DNA of 64,000 bases, from the NCBI GenBank assembly GCA_017522785.1, contig JAFWYF010000001.1, positions 1-64,000 of the forward strand. Direction: 5' to 3'. Position 1 is the stretch's first letter. The number at the start of each line of letters is the position of its first letter. Below the pieces are notes generated by a model. The model had not been told where the DNA came from. It did not search any database and worked only from the letters and a program-made list of their open reading frames with translations. Of the stretch, positions 35,224 to 43,472 are shown in pieces. The position numbers were made by a program, and so were the translations under genes. Source of the DNA: Bacteroidaceae bacterium (GTDB taxonomy: Bacteria > Bacteroidota > Bacteroidia > Bacteroidales > Bacteroidaceae).

Positions 35224-35589
35224 ATGGCAGAACATAATCTCTTGGGTAATAAAGGTGAAATGTTGGCGGCAAGGTTTTTGCTTGATTCGGGTTTCGCTAT
35301 TCGCGAATACAATTGGCGTAGTGGCCACAAAGAGATAGATCTTGTTGCACAAGAACGCGATGTACTGGTGTTTGTAGAGGTGAAAACACGTTCTACCGAT
35401 GCATACGGCAATGCAGAGGATGCTGTTACACCCGACAAAATACGTCGCTTGATTTTAGCCGCCGATGCATATATAAAATCAAAAAAAATAGACCTTGATA
35501 TTCGTTTTGATATTGTTACCGTTGTGGGAACCGGTGATAATAGAAAAATAGAACATATACGTGATGCTTTTTATCCAACACTTGAATAG
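35224..35589 (+). CDS. YraN-family endonuclease-like protein (UPF0102)
   Basis: A 121-residue protein with the UPF0102 nuclease-like pattern: GNKGEMLAARFLLDSGF, then the PD-(D/E)xK-type core HKEIDLVAQERDVLVFVEVKTRS (Asp, then Glu-x-Lys, about residues 39-57). DKIRRLILAADAYI is the conserved C-terminal helix. The family is widespread and the role is uncertain, though a Holliday-junction-resolvase-like fold suggests DNA repair. First of three overlapping or tightly spaced plus-strand genes with the MmcQ-like and birA genes. Confidence 0.9.
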   Translation: MAEHNLLGNKGEMLAARFLLDSGFAIREYNWRSGHKEIDLVAQERDVLVFVEVKTRSTDAYGNAEDAVTPDKIRRLILAADAYIKSKKIDLDIRFDIVTVVGTGDNRKIEHIRDAFYPTLE

Positions 35590-35591
35590 CT

Positions 35592-35939
35592 ATGAATATA
35601 GAAGATGCACGATTGTACTGTCTTAGCAAGCAAAATGCTTCAGAAGATTTTCCTTTTGACGAAACCACATTGGTCTTTCGTGTAGAAAATAAGATTTTCG
35701 CATGTGTCGATTTAATGAATACTAAATGGTTTTGTGTTAAATGCGACCCGGAACGGGCTATAGAACTACGTGATGCATATTCAGCTATCACTCCTGCCTG
35801 GCACTGGAATAAAAAGTATTGGAACCAGTTAGATATAGAAGCATTGCCGGATGCAGTTGTGTGTGAATTAATAGACCACTCCTTTGATGAGGTTATAAAG
35901 AAAATGCCCAAAAGGGTTCGTTTGCTTTATGGAAAATAG
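35592..35939 (+). CDS. MmcQ/YjbR-family protein
   Basis: A 115-residue protein of the YjbR/MmcQ double-wing fold. Visible family features are DFPFDETTLVFRVENKIFAC near residue 18, KCDPERAIELRDAYSAITPAWHWNKKYWN, and the C-terminal ELIDHSFDEVIKKMPKR. The family is proposed to bind DNA, but direct evidence is thin. It begins 2 bases after the YraN stop and overlaps birA by 11 bases, so the three genes are translated from one message. Confidence 0.88.
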   Translation: MNIEDARLYCLSKQNASEDFPFDETTLVFRVENKIFACVDLMNTKWFCVKCDPERAIELRDAYSAITPAWHWNKKYWNQLDIEALPDAVVCELIDHSFDEVIKKMPKRVRLLYGK

Positions 35940-36690
35940 AGGTATTAGATATTTTATTCATCATCTGGTCGAGGTCGATTCAACAAATCGTTATATAAAC
36001 GACGAGGCTCCTTCGTTATGGGATATAGCCGGTGATGCCGACGCTTTGGTTGTTACTGCCGATTTACAAACAGCAGGTAGGGGGCAGAGAGGTAATATCT
36101 GGTGTTCGGAGACAGGAGAGAATCTTTTGGTAAGCATTTTAGTACGTCCCGAATTTCTTCCTGTAAAGGAGCAGTTCTTGCTTTCTCAGATAACAGCATT
36201 GGCGGTCAAAGATTGCATGAAATCTTTTGGAATAGATGTTTCTCTCAAATGGCCAAACGATATTTATATCGGGAAATGCAAATTATGTGGAATGTTGTTG
36301 GAACTACAATTCAGCGCTACGACTATTGAGCAGGCAATCATAGGTGTCGGGATAAATATAAACCAAGCAACATTTCCTGTAATTGATAGAACACCTGTTT
36401 CTATGTATCAACTCATGGGGCGTAGATATAATATAAATGATGTCCTCGATGCTCTATTAGTGAATTTCTCTAAATATTATATGATGCTGTATGAAGGTAA
36501 TGTACAGACTATAGTAGATGAATACAAAAACTCTCTGTTGGGTATGGGGGCAACAATGAATTACCGCGACAAAGATGGAAATTTTGACGCAACAATTGTA
36601 GAAGTAGAAAATGATGGCCACTTGCTGTTACAACGCAAGAATGGCAATATATCTCGTTATGCTTTTAAAGAGGTGGAACTTTTGCTATAA
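35929..36690 (+). CDS. birA: Biotin-[acetyl-CoA-carboxylase] ligase
   Basis: Attaches biotin to carboxylase carrier proteins via biotinyl-AMP. The 253-residue protein is the group I ligase without the N-terminal DNA-binding domain, so it is not a repressor. The signature GRGQRGNIWCSETGENLLVSI (about residues 52-72) and the catalytic lysine of LKWPNDIYIGKCKLCGMLLE (about 104) are present, and a C-terminal SH3-like domain ends the protein. The start overlaps the MmcQ-like gene by 11 bases. The stop abuts the stop of the converging gene with no gap (36690/36691). Confidence 0.93.
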   Translation: MENRGIRYFIHHLVEVDSTNRYINDEAPSLWDIAGDADALVVTADLQTAGRGQRGNIWCSETGENLLVSILVRPEFLPVKEQFLLSQITALAVKDCMKSFGIDVSLKWPNDIYIGKCKLCGMLLELQFSATTIEQAIIGVGININQATFPVIDRTPVSMYQLMGRRYNINDVLDALLVNFSKYYMMLYEGNVQTIVDEYKNSLLGMGATMNYRDKDGNFDATIVEVENDGHLLLQRKNGNISRYAFKEVELLL

Positions 36691-36921
36691 TTATCTATTT
36701 TCTTTTCTATTACGCATCTCTTCTTCGCGTTCACTACGTAAACGATTACGACGACGCATCAGGAACCACAATAGAATAAGTACGGCGTAAGAGACACCTA
36801 TAATGCTCCACTTTTCGGTGTTGCTCATTTCGTGGTTTCGTGGAAACAGATAAATATACATGCCTGTTGTGTATATGAATAGTATAGCAACGGTTATAGT
36901 GGGGTTTTTAAAGAATCTCAT
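36691..36921 (-). CDS. Small two-helix membrane protein
   Basis: A 76-residue protein with two predicted membrane helices (residues about 8-28 and 40-58) and a very charged Arg/Glu-rich tail (RRRNRLRSEREEEMRNRKENR pattern). I do not recognise a family. A variant promoter box TATCTTCG lies 18 bases upstream on its strand, supporting a real gene. It converges with birA with directly adjoining stop codons. Confidence 0.65.
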   Translation of the reverse strand: MRFFKNPTITVAILFIYTTGMYIYLFPRNHEMSNTEKWSIIGVSYAVLILLWFLMRRRNRLRSEREEEMRNRKENR

Positions 36922-36938
36922 GTCTGAATAATTTTTTG

Positions 36939-36946
36939 CGAAGATA
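36939..36946 (-). promoter_or_regulatory. Variant -7 box of the small membrane gene
   Basis: The minus strand reads TATCTTCG followed by C, 18 bases before the ATG at 36921. Confidence 0.4.
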
Positions 36947-37004
36947 CTTAAATTTTTACTAGATATATCTTCTTATACCTTTTTTATATAAAATTTAACC
37001 ATTC

Positions 37005-37035
37005 TTGCACTATTGCAAAAAAAGATATACTTTTG
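37005..37035 (+). promoter_or_regulatory. Promoter of pyrH
   Basis: TTG (37005-37007), 20 bases, TACTTTTG (37028-37035), which fits TAnnTTTG. It lies 33 bases before the pyrH ATG. Confidence 0.6.
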
Positions 37036-37068
37036 TTTAATTGAATAAACGTAACAGATAACATAACT

Positions 37069-37779
<711 letters not shown>

Positions 37780-37790
37780 TATCACATTAT

Positions 37791-37836
37791 CAAACATAAA
37801 AAAGTCGCAGTTAAAACTGCGACTTTTTTATGTTTG
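37791..37836. terminator. Bidirectional terminator between pyrH and the VTC cassette
   Basis: Perfect 22-base arms (37791-37812, 37815-37836) around core AAGTCGCAGTT, with A- and T-runs on both sides. It lies between pyrH and the converging cassette. Confidence 0.92.
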
Positions 37837-37845
37837 TATTCTTTT

Positions 37846-39543
37846 TTACTCTTCTCCTTTGCTCAAATACCATCCGCTTTTCTGATTTACTTCTTGGTTT
37901 ACAGGCTTGGTATCATTACTGCTAATAGCATGCATGGTACCATTGTTGAGTGTAATAGATGTCGCAGATATGGCTTTGTCGTATGCTTTCATCAGTAGGG
38001 TTCCGTTGTTTTGCACAAGGTCTATACATGTAATAGCTCTCGACTTCTTGCTATCTGTTGATGTTTGGTGGTTGGGAGCAATTGATAGTAGAGTTACCTC
38101 TCCACTTTCTATTGTAACATTGCCATCTCCATTAATGGCTTTAGCTCCTTCTCCGGTACATTTTATTGCAACAGATGACTCTTTAATAGTGATATCTCCT
38201 ATACATTTAATTCCGCCTGCATAGGTAGTGTCGGTGTCTGCAATAATATGTGCTGATCCATGAGCAATTCCAGTTGTTCTACCTCCGGATATTGTAACAG
38301 TTTTGTCGCAGTTTAATATTTTAGAGCCATTCCCTTCAACCTCAGCGTGAATTACTCCACCTTCTTGAGTGAAACTACCGATTGCTTTTATCGCCGAACT
38401 CTTCTCTCCGGTTGTGTTAATACTCAGATAACCGCCCTTAACTGTTACATTGGGAGTAATAAGTGGGTCGGGCTTGGCCTCTTCTGCCGGGTTATATGAC
38501 GCTTTTATTCCTTCTCCTATACTATTAATATTTAAGCTACCGGCCTCAATGAGCACTTCGCCTTTTCCGCAGTCAATGCCATCGCCCGATGCATTAATAC
38601 TAATCTTAGGCGAACTGTTTTCCATGCGTCCTACGCGGAAAATATCGTTTGTGTGAAAGCCGTCTTTTGCCGCTTCGGTAATATTAATATTACCGCTACG
38701 TATGCGAATATAGTCATCACTGCAAATAGCATGTCCCGAAAGGCTCTTAACATTCAATGTACCTGTTCCGCTGAAAATCAATTGTCCCTCACTGAAGAGA
38801 GTTCCTTTTTGGTCCTCTTCAATTCCGGCAACAATGGTTGGAGCAGAGTATGTGGAACCATCGCACAAACTATTTGTGGTGTTGTTCCCAATACTGAAAT
38901 ATACAGTCTTTCCACTTTGAATGTTTATAGCCGGGCCTGTGGGGTTTGTCAATTCCAAACCGGCCAACATAATCTGGAATTTCTTAGTGCTGTATATCTT
39001 TAAAGAACCATTTTTGCATCCTCCTTTAACAAGATATCGCATTTTGCCAACAGTGGCATCTATCTTTAGATGAGTCTTGTCGGTAGTTGTAAATGTTACA
39101 CCGTTTACAATACTTGGCACGCAAGTAACACTGTTTTCACTAAATGTAATGGTAACTTTAACTGGTTGTGAAGAGTAGTTCTCAAGAAAATCTTCCGATT
39201 CATCATCCATCTCATCGGTAATGATAGTCTCAACAACTTCGTCATACACGTCTGCTTCATTTCTATCAAACTCAACATCGAAATCGGTTGAATATGTTAG
39301 TTGTGTCCCATTTGCAGGGCTTTCAGTGGCAATACATACAACCTTGTCTGTTGCAAAACTGTGTGTCAAATTACCAATATTATGGAATTTGACAAGGCGT
39401 TGTTCGGCATTGAATGTTATCTCTTTATTCTCACCTGCAGGAATCTCTAATACAGTTCCATCTTCGTTACATACATTGTACGATTGTGCTTTGGCATGGC
39501 ATACCGCAACAAACACTCCTAATATAAATAATACTCTTTTCAT
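37846..39543 (-). CDS. Secreted beta-helix protein, Cthe_2159/DUF4353-like
   Basis: A 565-residue exported protein with a signal peptide (residues 1 to about 20, ending HAKAQS). From about residue 170 onward it is built of short repeated strands with the pattern G-x-(I/L)-x-I-x-(S/T)-x-G (GNINITEAAKDGFHTND, KGEVLIEAGSLNINSIGEG), typical of a parallel beta-helix. AKDGFHTND and SGDGIDCG recall the Cthe_2159 (DUF4353) family, annotated as carbohydrate-binding after a polygalacturonate-binding clostridial protein. The acidic region at about 95-125 may bind cations. It is the last gene of the VTC cassette and overlaps the preceding gene by 4 bases. Enzymatic activity is not evident. Confidence 0.75.
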   Translation of the reverse strand: MKRVLFILGVFVAVCHAKAQSYNVCNEDGTVLEIPAGENKEITFNAEQRLVKFHNIGNLTHSFATDKVVCIATESPANGTQLTYSTDFDVEFDRNEADVYDEVVETIITDEMDDESEDFLENYSSQPVKVTITFSENSVTCVPSIVNGVTFTTTDKTHLKIDATVGKMRYLVKGGCKNGSLKIYSTKKFQIMLAGLELTNPTGPAINIQSGKTVYFSIGNNTTNSLCDGSTYSAPTIVAGIEEDQKGTLFSEGQLIFSGTGTLNVKSLSGHAICSDDYIRIRSGNINITEAAKDGFHTNDIFRVGRMENSSPKISINASGDGIDCGKGEVLIEAGSLNINSIGEGIKASYNPAEEAKPDPLITPNVTVKGGYLSINTTGEKSSAIKAIGSFTQEGGVIHAEVEGNGSKILNCDKTVTISGGRTTGIAHGSAHIIADTDTTYAGGIKCIGDITIKESSVAIKCTGEGAKAINGDGNVTIESGEVTLLSIAPNHQTSTDSKKSRAITCIDLVQNNGTLLMKAYDKAISATSITLNNGTMHAISSNDTKPVNQEVNQKSGWYLSKGEE

Positions 39544-40013
39544 CTTTTTATGAATTTTGCGGTTTTACCATTTGATCGTATCAAATATATTCCCTTTGGA
39601 AGTGTTGCAATGCTAATGCTTCCGCCATCGGCTGTTTGGCGTCGTGTGAGAATTTTACTTCCATTAATGTTGTATATGGCAATAGTCTCACCTGCATTGC
39701 AGTTAATGGAAATCTCATCCGATGAAATGTATTGTAACAATTCATTGCCTTCTAATATGGCCGATGATATGCCTGTGTTGTTTGCGTAAGTTGCAATACG
39801 TAAAATATCGGACATATCGCTCTTTATTGTATTGCCGTTGAATTGCTCAATATTAACTGTTGTGCCACTAAATGTTATGCGACTCAATTGGTCGAAAGCT
39901 ATAGTTTGCGAACTATTGTCATTCATTTCTATTACAATATTTGCATCCTCTTGTTGCGAGAAGACTGATATTGCAAACATCGTTGTTATGACTAAAATGT
40001 ATAACTTTTTCAT
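39540..40013 (-). CDS. Small secreted protein with T9SS-type C-terminal domain
   Basis: A 157-residue exported protein with a signal peptide (MKKLYILVITTMFAISVFSQ). After a short strand-rich region (FDQLSRITFSGTTVNIEQF) comes a C-terminal domain of about 75 residues, with ISINCNAGETIAIYNINGSK and LPKGIYLIRSNGKTAKFIKR. That is the pattern of T9SS type A sorting domains, so it is probably displayed on the surface. Apart from the sorting domain it has little bulk, suggesting a small structural or adaptor role. It lies between the DUF2490-like and beta-helix genes and overlaps the latter by 4 bases. Confidence 0.75.
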   Translation of the reverse strand: MKKLYILVITTMFAISVFSQQEDANIVIEMNDNSSQTIAFDQLSRITFSGTTVNIEQFNGNTIKSDMSDILRIATYANNTGISSAILEGNELLQYISSDEISINCNAGETIAIYNINGSKILTRRQTADGGSISIATLPKGIYLIRSNGKTAKFIKR

Positions 40014-40025
40014 ATTTGTTGTTTT

Positions 40026-40898
40026 TTATAGATCGAAAGAGTAACCTACACACACTGCATGACCGGCAGGACTACTGCTGGCATGATTGTCTTGGTACAT
40101 GTAGTAAAGAGATAATTCGTTGTCTTTGTCTATTTTGTATTCGGCTCCCAAACGATAGCGTAGTTTGTCGTGTCCTTTCCACTCATCGGTACGTGTGAAT
40201 AGTTCTACCGAAGCAAAAGGTGTTATCTTGCATTTCTTTATATCCCATTCTGCAGTAAGACGCGAACGTATAGTGGTGCTTCTCTTTGCGTTCTTTAGTT
40301 CAGAACCACCATTGGGGCTATCCTCTTCGGACTCAATGATAGGTGCTGCAAATGGGTCGTTGGGGTCTGACATATCTTTAAATCTGTATTTATCCTCATA
40401 GATAAGCTCACTATGTGTGTATTGATATTGTAAACGCTCGCGAAGGCTGAACTTTATTCGACCAATCTTCCACGATGCTGTAAGCGATACATTAAAACGG
40501 TCGCGCTGTTCCCAATATGCATGGTCTATATTATAGTTGTGGATTGGTGAACCATCTTCGTCGTCTCCTATATACTCTTTAATCTTCTTCTCTTGTTCGT
40601 TGAACGAAGCTATGTAAATATAACCAATGTCGGCTTTGAGCCATGACAATAGGTCATAATTCATGCTAAAGCCAATTGAACGGCGGTCTGTATCAGAAAC
40701 TCCGTTTATGGTTCTTAACTCTCCTTCCAATTCAAATTTTAGTTTATCCGTAAGCTTTTTGCTTATATTTAAACTTGTCCATACACCAAAATCGTCATTG
40801 TTACTCTCTGCATTAGCCTTGCAAATAGGTGATAGCATAAATAGGAGTGCTGCAATATATGCAACTAATCCTTTATTGTTTAATCTTGAATTCATCAC
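40026..40898 (-). CDS. DUF2490-like outer-membrane beta-barrel protein
   Basis: A 290-residue exported protein with a signal peptide (residues about 8-28, ending CKANAES). It is rich in alternating amphipathic strands: FGVWTSLNISKKLTDKLKFE, FSMNYDLLSWLKADIGYIYI, RFNVSLTASWKIGRIKFSLR. It ends in an aromatic strand with terminal hydrophobic residues (AVCVGYSFDL), a signature of outer-membrane barrels. The start WTSLNISKKLTDKLKFELEGELR is typical of DUF2490. It overlaps the DUF4956 gene by 26 bases, pointing to tight coupling. Role unknown; in this cassette it might be the outer-membrane pore or anchor. Confidence 0.8.
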   Translation of the reverse strand: MMNSRLNNKGLVAYIAALLFMLSPICKANAESNNDDFGVWTSLNISKKLTDKLKFELEGELRTINGVSDTDRRSIGFSMNYDLLSWLKADIGYIYIASFNEQEKKIKEYIGDDEDGSPIHNYNIDHAYWEQRDRFNVSLTASWKIGRIKFSLRERLQYQYTHSELIYEDKYRFKDMSDPNDPFAAPIIESEEDSPNGGSELKNAKRSTTIRSRLTAEWDIKKCKITPFASVELFTRTDEWKGHDKLRYRLGAEYKIDKDNELSLYYMYQDNHASSSPAGHAVCVGYSFDL

Positions 40899-41637
40899 TA
40901 GGTGCTTTTATAATTGTGTCTACTGTGTTAATTGAATCATCAGAAGGGCGATAATACATCTTAATAATAGCAGCGTCTTTCAGAAAATCGATTCCACCAA
41001 CCTCAACTTTAACGATGTCCAGTCCGGTGCGTTTCTTTAAATCCTCTATAAGCTCTGTCTCTTTGTCGGGAGTTATAAGATTAACGTTGTCATATTTAAT
41101 CACTTTATACGAAAGATGTCTTATAAATAGATTGCTCTCGCATAGCCATATAGAAAGTATAAAAAGAAGATTGGCTACAACCATTTCGGAATAGCTCAAT
41201 TCTTCTATGACCAAACCGTTAATGGCGCTCATGGCAATAATTATAAACAGATAGGTCATCTCTCTAATGGCAACCTGCTCGGTACGATATCGAATAATAC
41301 TGAATATCGCAAACAGACCAAGAGCAAAGCCTGTCTTTAGTTTGACTCCACCCAACAGGTATATCAATAGAAATATACTTATCGATATAAGAATAAAAGT
41401 GAAAAAGTATTCACCACGTTTACATTTGGGGTAGTAGAAGCAACGTGCCACAACTCCAACAAAGAATAGGTTTATAAAGAATCCAATAAGCAGATTCCAT
41501 ATTCCCGGTAGATTTACAATCTCCCCTGCTAACTGTAACTTGCTTTCAGGGTTTGTTACAAGAAACTCATCTCCCATTGAGGCCATGGTGTTTGCTAGTT
41601 GAGTTCCTCCTGCTAGTAGTGTAGTTAAAATTTCCAT
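40873..41637 (-). CDS. DUF4956 membrane protein
   Basis: A 254-residue inner-membrane protein with about four helices (residues about 46-65, 77-100, 103-140, 151-170). The conserved DUF4956 motif LGLFAIFSIIRYRTEQVAIRE lies at about 107-127, at the cytosolic end of a helix. The C-terminal third is a soluble domain (KKRTGLDIVKVEVGGIDFLKD, AAIIKMYYR). DUF4956 proteins almost always neighbour VTC-domain polymerases, as here (5-base gap). By analogy with yeast, where Vtc4 needs membrane partners, it may form the channel or anchor for the polymer made by the VTC protein; this is inference. Confidence 0.85.
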   Translation of the reverse strand: MEILTTLLAGGTQLANTMASMGDEFLVTNPESKLQLAGEIVNLPGIWNLLIGFFINLFFVGVVARCFYYPKCKRGEYFFTFILISISIFLLIYLLGGVKLKTGFALGLFAIFSIIRYRTEQVAIREMTYLFIIIAMSAINGLVIEELSYSEMVVANLLFILSIWLCESNLFIRHLSYKVIKYDNVNLITPDKETELIEDLKKRTGLDIVKVEVGGIDFLKDAAIIKMYYRPSDDSINTVDTIIKAPSDEFKIKQ

Positions 41638-41642
41638 TTTAT

Positions 41643-42413
41643 TTATGTTGTTTGTTTTTCAAGTTTCTCAATGAATTTTATTCTCTCTTTAAAGTTGTTC
41701 CTCTTTAATCCTTTGTTTGTGAGTGCACTACCTATGCAATATTTACTGAATCCGGAACGTCGTATTCGTAAATCGCGTATTATATTCAGTGCCGGAGATG
41801 GAACATTGCCATCGCGTTTAAGTTCTATAATTGCAACACCTTCCAGATTTTCTCTATCATCGGTAACTAAATTATGGAACCGTAAATCGAAATCAATAGT
41901 CAAACGCTCGGTTTTTCCATAATTCACAAGCGTGATTCTGCTAAATCGGTTTTCGCATGCCGGTTTAATATTTTCCAATTTATACCAAGCATGTTTGGCT
42001 AAGAATGGTACAATTGTTTCGCGCTCTTCTAGTAATGTCTCTACACCTTGCACAGCTATACGTTTTTTCTTTGTGCGACCATGGTTGTTCTTGTTTTTTA
42101 CTTCGAGAAAGGTGTCTTTGCTGTCAAGATATGTTCTTACGCGAATCTTTTCACGACGAGTCTTTCCATTATGGTGCATGGTGTACATAATGTAGTCGGG
42201 AGTATCCAGATATACGGTGTGGTAAGAGGCAATGCGCTTGTTGTTGTGCTGTTGAATGTAATATTTACCCTGTACTGCAAGTAGAAACTCGTTTAATTGT
42301 TTCATCGTTGCTACAAACTTGGTATCAGTTCTGTTCATGAGCTTTATTCCCGACATTTCACTGAGTGAAATCGGTGGCAACATTTCTGTTTTTGCAATTA
42401 CGCCATTTCTCAT
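41643..42413 (-). CDS. VTC-domain polyphosphate polymerase-like protein
   Basis: A 256-residue protein of the CYTH/TTM tunnel fold, VTC-domain type. Basic and acidic tunnel residues are visible in order: NRTDTKFVA, YHTVYLDTPDYIMY, TRREKIRVRTY (about residues 83-93), FLEVKNKN (about 101), VAIIELKRDG (about 200) and SKYCIGSAL near the end. In yeast Vtc4 these residues bind ATP and the growing polyphosphate. No membrane segment is present, so it probably docks on the DUF4956 protein. It heads the five-gene cassette. Polyphosphate as product is inferred from the fold; a bacterial member with this neighbourhood could make or modify another anionic polymer. Confidence 0.85.
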   Translation of the reverse strand: MRNGVIAKTEMLPPISLSEMSGIKLMNRTDTKFVATMKQLNEFLLAVQGKYYIQQHNNKRIASYHTVYLDTPDYIMYTMHHNGKTRREKIRVRTYLDSKDTFLEVKNKNNHGRTKKKRIAVQGVETLLEERETIVPFLAKHAWYKLENIKPACENRFSRITLVNYGKTERLTIDFDLRFHNLVTDDRENLEGVAIIELKRDGNVPSPALNIIRDLRIRRSGFSKYCIGSALTNKGLKRNNFKERIKFIEKLEKQTT

Positions 42414-42451
42414 GATAACTAGTAATATTTATATAAATATATACTCAATTT

Positions 42452-42511
42452 TGCAAATATAATAATAAACGAGCGAGAAATATGAAATTTACTTCGATAT
42501 TTTTTACAGCG
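42452..42511 (-). repeat. 60-bp dispersed promoter element, VTC copy
   Basis: Read on the minus strand, this matches 48283-48342 at 50 of 60 positions without gaps (my hand count). Shared blocks include taaaaaatatcga, ttcatatttct and gctcgttt. It ends in TATATTTGCA, a -7 box 41 bases before the VTC gene ATG. Confidence 0.7.
42454..42461 (-). promoter_or_regulatory. -7 box of the VTC cassette
   Basis: The minus strand reads TATATTTG followed by C, matching TAnnTTTG, 41 bases before the ATG at 42413. No TTTG lies at the ideal distance; the dispersed element supplies the upstream sequence instead. Confidence 0.55.
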
Positions 42512-42526
42512 ACGACGCGAAAATAG

Positions 42527-42558
42527 CGTATTTTGCGACAACTGAAGCTTTAGCTTCA
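42527..42558 (+). repeat. Short element related to the lptD promoter
   Basis: cgtattttgcgacaact followed by gaagctttagcttca resembles 43354-43388 (cgtaattttgcgacaact, then gaactttggcttca). The second half, tgaagctttagcttca (42543-42558), is itself an inverted repeat. Confidence 0.45.
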
Positions 42559-42649
42559 CAAAGGAGTACGGCTTTTAACTGTCCAAAAGTATATATTCGA
42601 GGCTTACCTCAAATATATAAATAAATATGGATTTTTAGTGTTTTTGTGC

Positions 42650-42657
42650 TATTTTTG
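42650..42657 (+). promoter_or_regulatory. -7 box of the HD hydrolase gene
   Basis: TATTTTTG, 40 bases before the ATG at 42698, matches TAnnTTTG. No clear -33 element. Confidence 0.5.
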
Positions 42658-42697
42658 TGATGAATAAACTGATATAATAAACCAATCTCATCTTTTT

Positions 42698-43237
42698 ATG
42701 GATTATCAACATATTATAGATAAATATTATCCTTTGAATGACGAACAACGGCATATATATATGACCCATGCTCGCAAAGTGGCAGATATGGCATTGGAAA
42801 TATCGAACAAACACCCGGAACTTAATGCAGACAATGCTTTCATAGAAGAGGCTGCAATGTTGCACGATTTAGGTATGTTTCTGGTTGATGCTCCCCGTAT
42901 ACATTGCCATGGAAAAGCAGAATATATTTGTCATGGTTTTCTTGGTGCGGAACTATTGCGCCAAGAGGGCTTTGAACGCCATGCTCTGGTGTGCGAACGT
43001 CATACCGGCACAGGTATTTCTAAAGAATTGATAATTAAAATGGGGTGGAACTTGCCACATCGTGATATGTTGCCTCTTTCCATTGAAGAACAAATAATAT
43101 GTTTTGCCGATAAGTACTACTCAAAAACAAAATTTTTAAATGAGCCACGAACGTATCAGCAAGTACTCGAAAGCATGGCAAAAATATCTGATGAGGCTGT
43201 AGCAAGAATAGAGCAGTGGGCTAAAATGTTCCTTTAA
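42698..43237 (+). CDS. HD-domain phosphohydrolase
   Basis: A 179-residue metal-dependent hydrolase of the HD superfamily. Ligands appear in order: His in THARKVADMAL (about residue 24), the HD pair in AAMLHDLGMFL (about 56), His in VCERHTGTG (about 104) and Asp in CFADKYYSK (about 131). Small stand-alone HD proteins of this type act on nucleotides or related phosphate esters; the exact substrate is not evident. It lies between the VTC cassette promoter region and lptD, in the lptD direction, with its own -7 box. Confidence 0.88.
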   Translation: MDYQHIIDKYYPLNDEQRHIYMTHARKVADMALEISNKHPELNADNAFIEEAAMLHDLGMFLVDAPRIHCHGKAEYICHGFLGAELLRQEGFERHALVCERHTGTGISKELIIKMGWNLPHRDMLPLSIEEQIICFADKYYSKTKFLNEPRTYQQVLESMAKISDEAVARIEQWAKMFL

Positions 43238-43353
43238 GTTGGTTTCTGCGGTTTCTATGGCAGAAGCAGATGTCGCATTTACTGTTTTTTGTTTACTTTT
43301 TTTATTCGGCTGTGGTTTTTTTTAATATAAATTGGTGTAACTCCTTTTTATTT

Positions 43354-43388
43354 CGTAATTTTGCGACAACTTGCGAACTTTGGCTTCA
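43354..43388 (+). repeat. Short element in the lptD leader, related to 42527-42558
   Basis: The stretch carries the lptD -7 box and is similar to the sequence 827 bases upstream at 42527, with a small insertion. It may be a shared regulatory sequence or an old duplication. Confidence 0.45.
43356..43363 (+). promoter_or_regulatory. -7 box of lptD
   Basis: TAATTTTG followed by C, with TTG 21 bases upstream at 43332-43334. The implied leader is about 100 bases before the gene. Confidence 0.55.
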
Positions 43389-43472
43389 TCAGTTGCCGAT
43401 TATGACGAATTTGTCAATTGCTGGTTTGTTGCTGTTGAATGGAGTTTGCATAGATAAATCTAGTTAATAGAG

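Noticed and set aside
43270-43467. Hydrophobic 65-codon frame upstream of lptD
   Set aside because: It overlaps the lptD promoter box and has no recognisable feature; it is probably AT-rich leader sequence.
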